DNA of 59,074 nt, taken from Anaerovorax odorimutans (lineage in GTDB: Bacteria; Bacillota; Clostridia; Peptostreptococcales; JAAYPU01). Each line of letters begins with the position of its first letter. Positions within the stretch are counted from its first letter, which is position 1. Position numbers and translations under genes: made by a program. The notes beneath the pieces are model-generated. The model made no database searches. It worked only from the letters and a program-made list of their open reading frames with translations, and was not told where the DNA came from. Of the stretch, positions 1 to 8,165 are shown piece by piece. The stretch lies in NCBI GenBank assembly GCA_016841185.1, contig JAENZQ010000023.1, forward strand, positions 1 to 59,074, given 5' to 3'.

Positions 1-555
1 GAAAAAACATTTGATTTTTTAAAAAAAGAATGTGGTGTTATACACGGGGTTGCTCATTGTATTGCTCATGCAAAATCTGAAGAATTGAAAGGAAAATACT
101 ATAATACTTCAAGAGAAGGCTATGCAATGGCTCATGATATCAGTGTTTATTCACTGCTTTCCGTTACCAGACATGCAAAAGAACTGATGACAGAAGGCGG
201 CAGTATTTTTACTTTAACATATTATGGAGGCGAAAAGGTCATAGAGAATTATAACATCATGGGTGTTGCAAAAGCGGCGCTGGATTCAAGCGTTAAGTAT
301 CTGGCATCAGATCTGGGAAAAGAAAACATCAGAGTGAATGCCATATCGGCCGGGCCTATAAGAACTCTTGCAGCCAAGGGTATTTCACACTTTGACCATA
401 TGTTGAAAGCCTTTGAGACAAAATCTCCTATGGGAAGATTGGTGGATCCTGCCGAAGTGGGCAAAACGGCTCTGTTTCTGTTAAGCGATCTAAGCAGCGG
501 CATCACGGGAGAAATTATTCATGTAGACTGCGGATATAATATTATAGGCATATAA
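1..555 (+). CDS. fabI: Enoyl-[acyl-carrier-protein] reductase (NADH), 3' part
   Basis: This catalyses the last reduction of fatty-acid elongation in the cytoplasm, trans-2-enoyl-ACP to acyl-ACP with NADH. The reading frame is open from base 1, so the N-terminal NADH-binding part lies outside the window. What remains carries the FabI-specific stretch ending in NYNIMGVAK, which supplies the catalytic Tyr-x6-Lys pair. It is followed by GKENIRVNAISAGPIRTLA and a C-terminal HVDCGYNI, all hallmarks of FabI rather than of a generic short-chain dehydrogenase. A TTG at 85 is only an internal codon and not the start. The stop codon runs straight into a hairpin (554-580) that begins the large inverted repeat downstream. 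Family assignment is firm; the 5' end cannot be judged. Confidence 0.93.
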   Translation, partial: EKTFDFLKKECGVIHGVAHCIAHAKSEELKGKYYNTSREGYAMAHDISVYSLLSVTRHAKELMTEGGSIFTLTYYGGEKVIENYNIMGVAKAALDSSVKYLASDLGKENIRVNAISAGPIRTLAAKGISHFDHMLKAFETKSPMGRLVDPAEVGKTALFLLSDLSSGITGEIIHVDCGYNIIGI

Positions 556-757
556 AAAAAGCTGCCAATGGCAGCTTTCAGGCTGTTGAAAATCTCCGAA
601 TTTCTGCGTTGCTGCTTTCAAGCGAACATGCTCACTTACCTGAAGTAAGCTCCGCTGCTCGCTCTCAGCGCGCCTTGAACTTCGAATTTTTCAAAAGCCT
701 GGAGATTGTAGGCTTTTTCAACAATCTCAAAAAAGCTGCCATTGGCAGCTTTTTTAT
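554..757. repeat. Nested inverted-repeat element inside the fabI terminator
   Basis: The left edge (556-580) holds a GCTGCCAATGGCAGC hairpin and the right edge (729-755) holds its reverse complement GCTGCCATTGGCAGC followed by a T-run. The outer edges are therefore inverted copies of one terminator. Inside them lie CAGGCTGTTGAAAATCTCC (left) and TTTTTCAACAATCTC (right), also inverted. A GC-rich core (about 604-680) contains the small hairpin CTTAC-CTGAA-GTAAG. No coding potential was seen. The right edge works as a terminator for fabI. The structure looks like a small non-autonomous repeat inserted in, or built around, a terminator; that origin is inference. Confidence 0.6.
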
Positions 758-832
758 TCTTACCATAAATCATAAATCTTAAGTCTTTATTCAAAAGGGC
801 TGCATATAGTTTACTAAAAAGGAGGTTTTCTG

Positions 833-1471
833 ATGAATCTTATTGATTGGCTGGCGGATCATATTGAAGCCATAGATATAAATGAGATTTTTGAAGAATC
901 TGAAGAAGTTGGATGGTTTTGGATCAACAGAACGGTTTTTTCAGATATTTTTTTTAATCTAGGATTTGAAGTCGATAGTAGTGAAAATGAAGCAGATATC
1001 TTCGGCGAGCTGGATGATAATAAGGTGCTTGATATCTTAGAAAAAGCATTCAAAGAAATAGGCTATATAAGCATGAATCAATATTTATTTTCTAATTGGG
1101 ATAAAGATTTTAAAGCAACTGAGGATATGGTAACTCTTGTTTTTGCTAAAAAAGAATTATATCGTAAAATCAGTATTCATTTTCAGAATCGCTTTGGCTG
1201 GTTTTTAAAAGCCTTAGCTCTGGATACCTATTATAAAATCAATTCGGAGTTTTCCGGTGTAGTAGAATGTTATAAAGAGTTATACAGGGACAATTACAGG
1301 ATCATTGAAGATATTCTGTCCAACAAAGAATATCAGTATCTTTCAGGAAGATGGAAGTATATGACTAATGACGCTGTTTTATTGTTTTATAAAGGGAATA
1401 AATTTATGAATAGCTGGACGGAGCAGTCGGCGGAGTCATTTTATCATGAAATAACAATGGAATTAGAATGA
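833..1471 (+). CDS. Hypothetical acidic protein, 212 aa
   Basis: I do not recognise this protein. The start is well set: AAGGAGG lies just upstream of the ATG. The N-terminal 90 residues are strongly acidic (EEVGWFWI, ENEADIFGELDDNK), and the middle is rich in aromatic residues and Lys (FQNRFGWFLKALALDTYYKI). There is no signal peptide, membrane segment or metal-binding motif, so a soluble, mostly helical cytoplasmic protein is expected. It stands alone between the fabI terminator and the convergent nadK, with only 18 bases to the end of nadK. Codon use resembles the neighbours, so there is no sign of recent transfer. Function is unknown. Confidence 0.75.
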   Translation: MNLIDWLADHIEAIDINEIFEESEEVGWFWINRTVFSDIFFNLGFEVDSSENEADIFGELDDNKVLDILEKAFKEIGYISMNQYLFSNWDKDFKATEDMVTLVFAKKELYRKISIHFQNRFGWFLKALALDTYYKINSEFSGVVECYKELYRDNYRIIEDILSNKEYQYLSGRWKYMTNDAVLLFYKGNKFMNSWTEQSAESFYHEITMELE

Positions 1472-1489
1472 AAATCAATAAACAGATAT

Positions 1490-2302
1490 CTAAAGGAATT
1501 TGCTCTTGACTTTATTCCAGAAATCATAGTGATGAAACCGTAACAAGCTGGCTTTTTTATCGGATAAGCTGAGAGAGATTTCTGATATTTCGTTAAATCG
1601 GTATTCGATACCGTCAGAAATGATCAAAATTGAATTTTCAAAAGTATATTCAGGATATATATGTATGGTTATTTCAGGGGGGACAATCACACTGGAAGTA
1701 AAGGACCGATAAGCAGTGGTATTGATAGGGGCTAAAGGCGTTATCTGAAGCAGATTTAATCTTGGATCAACGATGCTTCCGCCTAGGGCGTAATTGTATG
1801 CCGTACTTCCCGCAGGTGTTGCCACCAGGACTCCATCACCACTGAATCTTTCCAAAAAACTGTCATCCAACGAAATGTTGAGATGAACGGTTCTGGATTT
1901 ATTTCCTCTTATCCCGATTTCATTTATTCCAAAAAGCTCACAATCTTCATTTTTAGTGGCAATCTTTGCGCAAACAGTGTTCAATACCTGGATCTGATAA
2001 TCCCCTTTATTATATTTAAAAATGAATTCATCCAGTTCATATGGGGAGATTTCCTGAAAAAATCCCAGATGGCCTGTATTGATTCCAATAACAGGGATGT
2101 CCGGAAAATCAAATGAATGTATGGTTCGTAAAAAAGAACCGTCACCTCCGACACAGATAATTAATTCGGCATTATGATCAAATTCCTTGGGGACAAAAAA
2201 TCCGTTCTTTTCCAGCTTAAGCTTTAAAACCCGTTTTGTTTCCAAAGAAAGTGCATTATCATTTGCAACTATATTGATTATTCTGTTCTGGTTTTCCGAC
2301 AT
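1490..2302 (-). CDS. nadK: NAD kinase
   Basis: This phosphorylates NAD to NADP with ATP or polyphosphate and supplies the cell's NADP pool. The diagnostic GGDGS motif is at about residues 52-56 (CVGGDGSFLRT), followed by GINTGHLGF at about 73-81. The second conserved block is FSGDGVLVATPAGSTAYNYA, and NE of the NEIGIRG stretch is the usual NAD-contacting pair. The length of 270 aa fits the family. In many Clostridia nadK sits in the recN/argR region; here it is alone on the minus strand, divergent from the pseudouridine synthase and convergent with the 833 gene. No defect was seen. Confidence 0.95.
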   Translation of the reverse strand: MSENQNRIINIVANDNALSLETKRVLKLKLEKNGFFVPKEFDHNAELIICVGGDGSFLRTIHSFDFPDIPVIGINTGHLGFFQEISPYELDEFIFKYNKGDYQIQVLNTVCAKIATKNEDCELFGINEIGIRGNKSRTVHLNISLDDSFLERFSGDGVLVATPAGSTAYNYALGGSIVDPRLNLLQITPLAPINTTAYRSFTSSVIVPPEITIHIYPEYTFENSILIISDGIEYRFNEISEISLSLSDKKASLLRFHHYDFWNKVKSKFL

Positions 2303-2479
2303 TTCATGAGCCCTCTTTTCTTAGAATTCTTAAATCATTTTATCATACATTGGCAACAATGATAATATTTTTTACATCTAACGATCCTTCATGTATAATT
2401 CTTAATAGAAAAGAGAAGGCTTAAATTAATTTCCAATTAGCACTTGTGTCATTGCGAGCAGAGCGCTGCGATTTTATAT

Positions 2480-2552
2480 TTACACTTACATTTGTGCTGA
2501 CAGGGGCAAGCCCTGTCTCTACAAAATACTTACACTTACGGAGTGTGATTTA
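2480..2552. repeat. Dispersed intergenic repeat (ACACTTAC plus ACAGGGGCAAGCCCTGT)
   Basis: The spacer between nadK and the pseudouridine synthase carries TTACACTTACA, a small palindrome ACAGGG-GCAAG-CCCTGT at about 2500-2516 and another ACTTACACTTAC next to the start codon. The palindrome plus flank (2499-2523) recurs inverted at 49526-49550. The hexamer motif recurs in many spacers of this window. No promoter was recognised with confidence here. Confidence 0.55.
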
Positions 2553-3440
2553 ATGAATGAAAATGATTTGATCTATAAAGTTGAAGAAAGAGATGAAAAA
2601 TTACTGATAAAGGAAATATTGAAGAGAAGAATGAATTTTTCAAGCAGGCTATTGAGAAAACTAAAAAAAAGCGGAGGCGTTTATAAGAACAATGAAGCTG
2701 TTTTTTTGAATTCCAATGTCAAGAAAGATGATGTTCTTAGAATTGTTTTTCCCGAAGAAACCAGTTATTTTGAACCGGAAGATATACCGATCTCGCCGGT
2801 TTATGAGGATCATGACATTCTGATCATCAATAAGCAGCCGGGGATTGTGGTGCATCCTACAAATGGCTGTAAAGATGGAACAATTGCAAATGGTATCGTT
2901 CATTATATGATTGAGAAGAACGAGCATTACAAGATCCGCTTTGTGAATCGATTAGACCGGGATACGTCAGGGTTGCTGATTATCGGGAAAAATTCATATA
3001 TTCAGGAAGAGATATCAAGGCAAATGAAAGAAGGACGTGTTCTGAAGAAGTATATTGCCATTGTAGAAGGGAATTTAAGTAAAAATGAGGGGATTATTGA
3101 TGAACCTATTAAAAAGAATCCCGGCGAGGCAGCCAGAGTTGTTTCAAAAGACGGACGTATTTCAGTAACAGAGTTTAAAGTGATAGAGAGGGTTGATGAA
3201 AGGTATACAGTAGTGGAAATTGTCCTAAAAACAGGCAGGACTCATCAAATCAGAGTACATATGGCACATTTGGGACATCCTGTGGTCGGAGACAGTTTGT
3301 ATGGAACAGGTGAACATAGCATGAACAGACAGGCTTTGCATGCTTATCATTTATCTTTTACGCATCCTCGTAACGGAAAGCTACTTAAAGTCAGTGCAAA
3401 GCTTCCCGCCGATATGGGTCGGCTTATTCAGCAAATTTAA
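2553..3440 (+). CDS. RluA/RluD-family ribosomal RNA pseudouridine synthase
   Basis: This isomerises uridine to pseudouridine in large-subunit rRNA (or possibly tRNA). An N-terminal S4 RNA-binding domain covers about residues 13-65 (LLIKEILKRRMNFSSRLLRKL). The catalytic domain carries NRLDRDTSGLL at 132-142, with the nucleophilic Asp135; most relatives have His where this protein has Asn132. GRTHQIRVHMAHLGHPVVGD is the second family signature. At 295 aa it is full length. The start ATG has only a weak upstream purine stretch (GGAGTG). It is a single gene closed by the hairpin at 3465. RluD-like by architecture, but the exact uridine targets cannot be read from sequence. Confidence 0.9.
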   Translation: MNENDLIYKVEERDEKLLIKEILKRRMNFSSRLLRKLKKSGGVYKNNEAVFLNSNVKKDDVLRIVFPEETSYFEPEDIPISPVYEDHDILIINKQPGIVVHPTNGCKDGTIANGIVHYMIEKNEHYKIRFVNRLDRDTSGLLIIGKNSYIQEEISRQMKEGRVLKKYIAIVEGNLSKNEGIIDEPIKKNPGEAARVVSKDGRISVTEFKVIERVDERYTVVEIVLKTGRTHQIRVHMAHLGHPVVGDSLYGTGEHSMNRQALHAYHLSFTHPRNGKLLKVSAKLPADMGRLIQQI

Positions 3441-3464
3441 TGTGTATAGGTAATTAAAAAAGCG

Positions 3465-3487
3465 GGAAGGCTTAAAGGCCTTCCTTT
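3465..3487. terminator. Bidirectional terminator between the pseudouridine synthase and the Cys/Gly-rich gene
   Basis: The stem GGAAGGC / GCCTTCC with loop TTAAAG is followed by TTT on the plus strand and preceded by an A-run (TTAAAAAAG), which gives a U-tract on the minus strand. It sits between two convergent genes. Confidence 0.8.
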
Positions 3488-3517
3488 AATATAAGTTAAG
3501 TAAAATGCACGATATTA

Positions 3518-3748
3518 TTAAAAGCAACCGAAAAGATTTCCAAAACCACTGCCATTATTGCAGCATAAAAATATAACGCCAATGATAATCAGTATCCAGA
3601 GCCAATTGCCTTCACAGCCGAATCCGCCGAAAATACCTCCCCCTCCGCAGCAGCAAAAGAGGATAATCAATAGAATAAAGAGCCATAAGTAATTATCATT
3701 ATCACAACCAAAATCCTGGCTGTCAACTTCTTTTAATTCTTCAGTCAA
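3518..3748 (-). CDS. Small Cys/Gly-rich membrane protein (HCB protein 13-like)
   Basis: This is a 76-residue protein with an acidic head (about 1-20), a hydrophobic helix LWLFILLIILF, a run CCCGGGGIFGGFGC, a second hydrophobic helix LWILIIIGVIFLCC, and a Gly/Cys tail. The pattern matches small clostridial proteins usually annotated as 'chorion class high-cysteine HCB protein 13', whose role is not established; a spore or envelope location is only a guess. Start choice: a TTG at 3754 is almost touching AGGAGGTG, whereas the TTG at 3748 lies about 8 bases from it, so 3748 is preferred. It is a monocistronic minus-strand gene. Confidence 0.75.
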   Translation of the reverse strand: MTEELKEVDSQDFGCDNDNYLWLFILLIILFCCCGGGGIFGGFGCEGNWLWILIIIGVIFLCCNNGSGFGNLFGCF

Positions 3749-3870
3749 GAACAAACACCTCCTGTTATAAACAAACTTGCTATATAGTATGTAAAGGCGG
3801 CAGAAGATGTGACTTTTCGTATATTAAAGCAGGAAACAATTTTTTTTTATTAATTTAATAAAATCAGGGG

Positions 3871-3899
3871 TTGACGTCTGCAATTTGAAATAGTAAAAT
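3871..3899 (+). promoter_or_regulatory. Sigma-A promoter of ilvCB
   Basis: TTGACG and TAAAAT are separated by exactly 17 bases, about 25 bases upstream of the T-box stem I region. Transcription would start near 3906. Confidence 0.75.
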
Positions 3900-3924
3900 A
3901 TTAATAATTTTATGAAGGACAATA

Positions 3925-4168
3925 GCAATGAGGGAGAAAAAGATACTTTTAACGTTTTTAGAGAATCAACGGTTGGTGCAAGTTGATACATGAAAGTATG
4001 TAATGGTCGCTCCGGAGCTGCTCTTTTGAAACAGATAAGTAAATTGAGCCGGTCAAATCCGTTAACAACAATGAAGGTATCTTATTAATGTATTAAGATA
4101 TGATTTAGGGTGGTACCGCGAGAAATCAGCTTTCGCCCCTAACGATGTTGGGGGAGAGGGCTTTTTTT
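3925..4168 (+). promoter_or_regulatory. T-box riboswitch, valine type (specifier GTC), upstream of ilvC
   Basis: The leader reads as a complete T-box. AGAGA with GGTTGGTG (GNTG box) is at about 3960-3978. The specifier loop sits before TCCGGAGC, and the GTC codon at 4006-4008 aligns with the TTC specifier of the pheS leader in this same window. The T-box AGGGTGGTACCGCG is at 4107-4120. The terminator hairpin is 4129-4161 (GCTTTCGCCCCTAAC pairing with GTTGGGGGAGAGGGC) with a seven-T tract. Uncharged tRNA-Val binding would stabilise the antiterminator and switch on ilvCB; reading GTC as the specifier is inference by alignment. Confidence 0.92.
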
Positions 4169-4251
4169 AGTCCTTAAAAAAGATTGACATATGTATGTTC
4201 TAATCTGACCTGAGTTTTACAAAAAACAATATATTTAAAGGAGATGTTTTT

Positions 4252-5244
4252 ATGGCAAAAATGTATTATGAAAAAGATGCAGACTTGAAATTATTGGATG
4301 GAAAGAAGATTGCAATAATTGGATTTGGCAGTCAGGGTCATGCACATGCCTTGAACTTGAAAGAAAGCGGGGCGGATGTTGTTGTAGGCTTATATGAAGG
4401 CAGCAAATCAGTGGGAAAAGCCAAAGCAGAAGGACTTACGGTCATGAGTGTATCAGATGCTTCAAAAGCAGCAGATATTATTATGATACTTGTTCCTGAT
4501 GAAAAACAAAAAAAAATATATGAAGAAGATATCAGGGACAATTTAGCTGAAGGAAATACTTTAGCTTTTGCTCATGGTTTCAACATTCACTTTAATCAGA
4601 TCGTACCTCCAAGCAATGTGGATGTATTCATGGTTGCACCAAAGGGACCTGGACATCTGGTGCGAAGGATATATTCAGAAGGGTTTGGTGTGCCGGCATT
4701 GATCGCTGTGTATCAGGATTATTCAGGCAAGGCAAAAGATATAGCTCTGGCATATGCCAAGGGGATCGGCGGAACAAGAGCCGGTGTGCTTGAGACAACT
4801 TTCCTGGAAGAAACTGAGACCGATTTGTTTGGAGAGCAGGCAGTGCTATGCGGTGGTACAACAGAGCTTATTAAGGCAGGATATGATACTTTAGTAGAAG
4901 CAGGATACCAGCCTGAAATTGCATATTTTGAGTGTCTTCACGAATTAAAACTCATTGTAGATCTTCTTTATGAAGGCGGATTTGAGAAGATGAGATATAG
5001 TGTAAGTGACACGGCTGAGTATGGTGATTATATGAGCGGCAGACGAATTGTCAACGAAGATACCAGAAAAGAAATGAAAAAGATACTTGAGGAAATACAA
5101 TCCGGACAATTTGCAGAAAAATGGATATTGGAGAATATGGCCAACAGACCCAACTTTAATGCGGTTAAGCGACGTGAACTTGAACATCCGATTGTTGAAG
5201 TCGGTAAAAAATTAAGGAAGATGATGAGTTGGATCAAAAAATAA
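4252..5244 (+). CDS. ilvC: Ketol-acid reductoisomerase
   Basis: This NADPH-dependent isomerisation and reduction converts 2-acetolactate (or 2-aceto-2-hydroxybutyrate) to the dihydroxy acid of valine, leucine and isoleucine synthesis. The Rossmann motif [13 protein letters not shown] lies at about 24-36. The Mg-binding acidic region [14 protein letters not shown] and the helix [17 protein letters not shown] are intact. At 330 aa it is a class I (short) enzyme. AAAGGAG precedes the ATG. It is the first gene of an ilvC-ilvB pair under the valine T-box, with 25 bases to ilvB. No ilvD or leu genes lie nearby. Confidence 0.97.
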   Translation: MAKMYYEKDADLKLLDGKKIAIIGFGSQGHAHALNLKESGADVVVGLYEGSKSVGKAKAEGLTVMSVSDASKAADIIMILVPDEKQKKIYEEDIRDNLAEGNTLAFAHGFNIHFNQIVPPSNVDVFMVAPKGPGHLVRRIYSEGFGVPALIAVYQDYSGKAKDIALAYAKGIGGTRAGVLETTFLEETETDLFGEQAVLCGGTTELIKAGYDTLVEAGYQPEIAYFECLHELKLIVDLLYEGGFEKMRYSVSDTAEYGDYMSGRRIVNEDTRKEMKKILEEIQSGQFAEKWILENMANRPNFNAVKRRELEHPIVEVGKKLRKMMSWIKK

Positions 5245-5269
5245 CGGTGACATAAGGAGGAGTTATATT

Positions 5270-6922
5270 ATGCAGTTGACAGGTTCTCAAATCATTATGG
5301 AATGTTTGAAGGAGCAAAAAGTTGAATATATTTTCGGGTATCCGGGCGGGCAGATTATGCCTGTATATAATGCGTTGTATGATTATACGGATTGCTTTAA
5401 GCATATTCGTACCAGCCATGAACAAGGTGCTGTCCATGCTGCAGACGGGTACGCGCGTTCTACCGGGAAAGTAGGTGTATGCTTCGCAACCAGCGGACCC
5501 GGTGCCACAAATACTGTAACAGGTATTGCAACTGCATATATGGATTCTGTTCCTCTGGTAGTAATAACCGGGCAAGTACCCCTAAACATGATTGGAAAAG
5601 ATTCCTTTCAGGAAGTGGATATCACCGGAATATCTTTGCCCATAACCAAACATAATTTTTTTATAAAAAATATCAATGAATTGGCCGAAAGTATACGCTC
5701 CGCTTTTGAAATTGCTCAAAGCGGCAGGCCCGGGCCTGTTCTCATTGATGTTCCTAAGAATTTTCAGATTGATACGACTGAATATGTCAGAACAGAAATA
5801 GAAAAGCCGGATACGGTGAATAAGTATGAGAAATCGGACCTGGAGAAAATAGCGGACCTAATCAACAAAGCAAAGAAGCCGGTTATTTATGCGGGAGGAG
5901 GAGTCATAATCTCGGAGGCGGCGGATGAGTTAAGCAAATTTGTCAAAAAAACTCAGATTCCGGTTTTGAACACGCTTATGGGGTTAGGCTCTTTTCCAAG
6001 GACAGAGAAGCTTTCTTTAGGTATGATCGGTATGCATGGCTTCAGGGAAGCAAATCTGGCCATAAACAACAGTGACCTGATACTTGCAATCGGTGCAAGA
6101 TTCAGTGACCGGGTTACGGGTGATACAAATAGGTTTGCTACAAAGTCAGAGGTCGTCCATATCGATATAGACGAATCTGAAATAAGCAAAAATGTGAAAG
6201 CAAATTATCCGCTAATTGGGAACATCAAAAATATTCTTTCAGAGCTTATTCCTATGGTAGAAAAAAGGGATCGGGTCCAGTGGATCGATGAAATACTTAA
6301 GTGGAAAAAGCCTCAAAAATCAGAAAGTACAGAATTTCTTCCTGAAAACATTCTGAGGGTGGCCAATGAGGTTTTAGAAAATGATACATTGGTAACCACT
6401 GAGGTAGGGCAGCATCAGATGTGGACTGCCCAGTACTGGCCGTTTATCAAGCCGCGGTCATTTATGACTTCGGGCGGTTTAGGAACCATGGGATATGGTT
6501 TTGGTGCTGCCATAGGAACTCAGTTGGGAAATCCTGAAAGACAAGTTCTTCATGTTGCAGGTGACGGAAGCTTTAGAATGAATCTCAATGAATTAGCTAC
6601 TGTTTCCCATTATAAATTGCCGATTATAACCCTTATGATGAAAAACGATACTTTGGGTATGGTCAGACAATGGCAGAAGTTATTTTTCAATAAAAGGTAT
6701 TCTGCTACAGATATATCTAATGTTATTGATTATGTTAAGTTGGCGGATGCATTTGGTTTAAAAGGGGAAAATGTTTATGATCTGGATTCTTTGAAAAGAT
6801 GCTTAAAAGAAGCATCTGAAAACAGGAAACCGATGCTTATCATTTGTCATATCAACATAGATGAAGATGTATTTCCCATTGTTCCTCCAGGAGAAGCCAT
6901 TAACAATCAGGTATTTGAATAA
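5270..6922 (+). CDS. ilvB: Acetolactate synthase, large (catalytic) subunit
   Basis: This ThDP enzyme condenses two pyruvates, or pyruvate and 2-ketobutyrate, into acetohydroxy acids, the first common step of branched-chain amino-acid synthesis. The catalytic Glu51 is in SHEQGAVHAADGYAR. The FAD/central domain covers about 190-330. The ThDP/Mg motif starts with GDGSF near residue 430 and ends in MMKNDTLGM. At 550 aa it is full length. AAGGAGG lies well placed before the ATG. No regulatory subunit gene (ilvN) follows or appears in the window, so either it is encoded elsewhere or the enzyme works without it. It is co-regulated with ilvC. Confidence 0.96.
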   Translation: MQLTGSQIIMECLKEQKVEYIFGYPGGQIMPVYNALYDYTDCFKHIRTSHEQGAVHAADGYARSTGKVGVCFATSGPGATNTVTGIATAYMDSVPLVVITGQVPLNMIGKDSFQEVDITGISLPITKHNFFIKNINELAESIRSAFEIAQSGRPGPVLIDVPKNFQIDTTEYVRTEIEKPDTVNKYEKSDLEKIADLINKAKKPVIYAGGGVIISEAADELSKFVKKTQIPVLNTLMGLGSFPRTEKLSLGMIGMHGFREANLAINNSDLILAIGARFSDRVTGDTNRFATKSEVVHIDIDESEISKNVKANYPLIGNIKNILSELIPMVEKRDRVQWIDEILKWKKPQKSESTEFLPENILRVANEVLENDTLVTTEVGQHQMWTAQYWPFIKPRSFMTSGGLGTMGYGFGAAIGTQLGNPERQVLHVAGDGSFRMNLNELATVSHYKLPIITLMMKNDTLGMVRQWQKLFFNKRYSATDISNVIDYVKLADAFGLKGENVYDLDSLKRCLKEASENRKPMLIICHINIDEDVFPIVPPGEAINNQVFE

Positions 6923-6941
6923 GCTTCGACTGTAAACAGAC

Positions 6942-7012
6942 CCAAAGTATCAGACGGTTTTTTAAAACAGAATCATGGAAATGATTCACTTCCGGAGGAA
7001 CTTTGGGTTTTG
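6942..7012 (+). terminator. Compound hairpin between ilvB and rarD
   Basis: CCCAAAGT ... CGG on the left pairs with CCG ... ACTTTGGG on the right, followed by TTTT. Inside is a second perfect hairpin, GAATCAT-GGAA-ATGATTC. It is probably the ilvCB terminator. The TTG at 7003 lies within the right arm and is unlikely to be the rarD start. Confidence 0.6.
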
Positions 7013-7038
7013 AGCAGTCTTATATATGGAGAAGTAAA

Positions 7039-7944
7039 ATGGAGCAAAAAACAAGTGAATATCAAAAAGGGATAATTTATATTGCAGGTGTCTATATCAT
7101 ATGGGGATTACTTCCGGCATATTGGAAACTGATGAACAATATCAACGCTTTGACCATTTTATCACACAGGATCATCTGGTCCTTTGTATTGGTTTCCATA
7201 TTGCTCGGGGTATTGTATAAACCGAAAGATATACTGGAACCTGCAAAAAACAGGAAAAATAGGATTTTTTTTATTGCGGCAAGCATCATCATTACCATTA
7301 ATTGGGGGACCTATATTTTTGCAGTTGTGACAAATCACCTGATCGAGGCCAGTATGGGTTATTACATCAATCCTCTTGTTGTGATATTCCTAAGTATGAT
7401 TATCTTTAAAGAAAAAATGAACATCCTTAAAAAGATCTCCATAGCTTTAGCCTTTATAGGTGTTATTATAATGATTTTGGGCTATCATAAGGTACCGGTT
7501 ATCGCTTTGACACTTGCTTTTTCCTTTGCCTGTTACGGCGTTATAAAGAAAAAGCTGATGGTGAATTCTTTAATGTCTTTGTTCTATGAAACCCTGTTTA
7601 TTTTGCCTGCAGCATTAATCTATGCAATATATGCGGAAAAAACAGGTGCCGGATATTTTATCAATATAAATATCAAAGAAATGCTTCTCCTGATGGGAGG
7701 CGGGGCAGCAACATCTATTCCTTTATTACTTTTTGCATCAGGTACTAAAAGAATAAATTTTTCAATGGTTGGTTTTATGCAGTATATTTCGCCCACCATC
7801 ACTCTGATAATGGGTGTGTTTATATATTCAGAGCATTTCGGGATTAGCCACATGATTACCTTTGGATTTATCTGGGCTGCTCTTGTTATTTTCACCATTG
7901 CGAATATTATGGACAGAAAGAAGCAGGCCCTGCCCGTTAAATAA
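7039..7944 (+). CDS. rarD: RarD/EamA-family membrane transporter
   Basis: This is an integral membrane protein of the drug/metabolite transporter superfamily with about ten predicted helices. The N-terminus GVYIIWGLLPAYWKLMN followed by LSHRIIWSF is the RarD signature; RarD members were named for chloramphenicol sensitivity but their substrate is not established. EamA repeats span roughly residues 10-140 and 150-290. The ATG at 7039 is preferred: GGAGAAG lies just upstream, and translation from it begins as other RarD proteins do. A TTG at 7003 would start inside a terminator-like hairpin. Length from this start is 301 aa. It is a single gene. Confidence 0.85.
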   Translation: MEQKTSEYQKGIIYIAGVYIIWGLLPAYWKLMNNINALTILSHRIIWSFVLVSILLGVLYKPKDILEPAKNRKNRIFFIAASIIITINWGTYIFAVVTNHLIEASMGYYINPLVVIFLSMIIFKEKMNILKKISIALAFIGVIIMILGYHKVPVIALTLAFSFACYGVIKKKLMVNSLMSLFYETLFILPAALIYAIYAEKTGAGYFININIKEMLLLMGGGAATSIPLLLFASGTKRINFSMVGFMQYISPTITLIMGVFIYSEHFGISHMITFGFIWAALVIFTIANIMDRKKQALPVK

Positions 7945-7986
7945 TAAATATCATTAGCTTTCAGCGGACGGATAGGTAAGTTATAT

Positions 7987-8052
7987 CATAGAACCAAAAG
8001 AAGTATAAATAAAAGAACTCTTGAAACTTCAAGAGTGTTCTTTTTGTTAAAA
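7987..8052 (+). terminator. rarD terminator, left copy of a duplicated module
   Basis: The hairpin CTCTTGAA-ACT-TTCAAGAG type stem (about 8018-8037) is followed by TTCTTTTTG. The 62-65 base module from CATAGAACCAAAAG through the T-run is repeated nearly identically at 9238-9305, in direct orientation. Confidence 0.8.
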
Positions 8053-8114
8053 TTATTGAAATAAGTATAAAGGACAAATGTAATTCATTTGTAAATATTT
8101 AACAAATTTATAAT

Positions 8115-8142
8115 TTATCAATTAATAGTGCACTGTTATAAG
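8115..8142 (+). promoter_or_regulatory. Candidate promoter for the 8166 gene
   Basis: TTATCA and TATAAG are separated by 16 bases, ending about 24 bases before the ATG at 8166. Agreement with the consensus is moderate. Confidence 0.4.
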
Positions 8143-8165
8143 ATAGGTGTAGCTATAGGAACGAT

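Noticed and set aside
3928-3993. A 21-codon reading frame starting ATG within the ilvC leader, possible leader peptide
   Set aside because: It lies within stem I of the T-box, overlaps the conserved GNTG box, has no run of branched-chain codons and no good ribosome site.
7003-7038. TTG start for rarD giving 12 extra residues
   Set aside because: It falls inside the right arm of a terminator-like hairpin and homologues start near the ATG at 7039.
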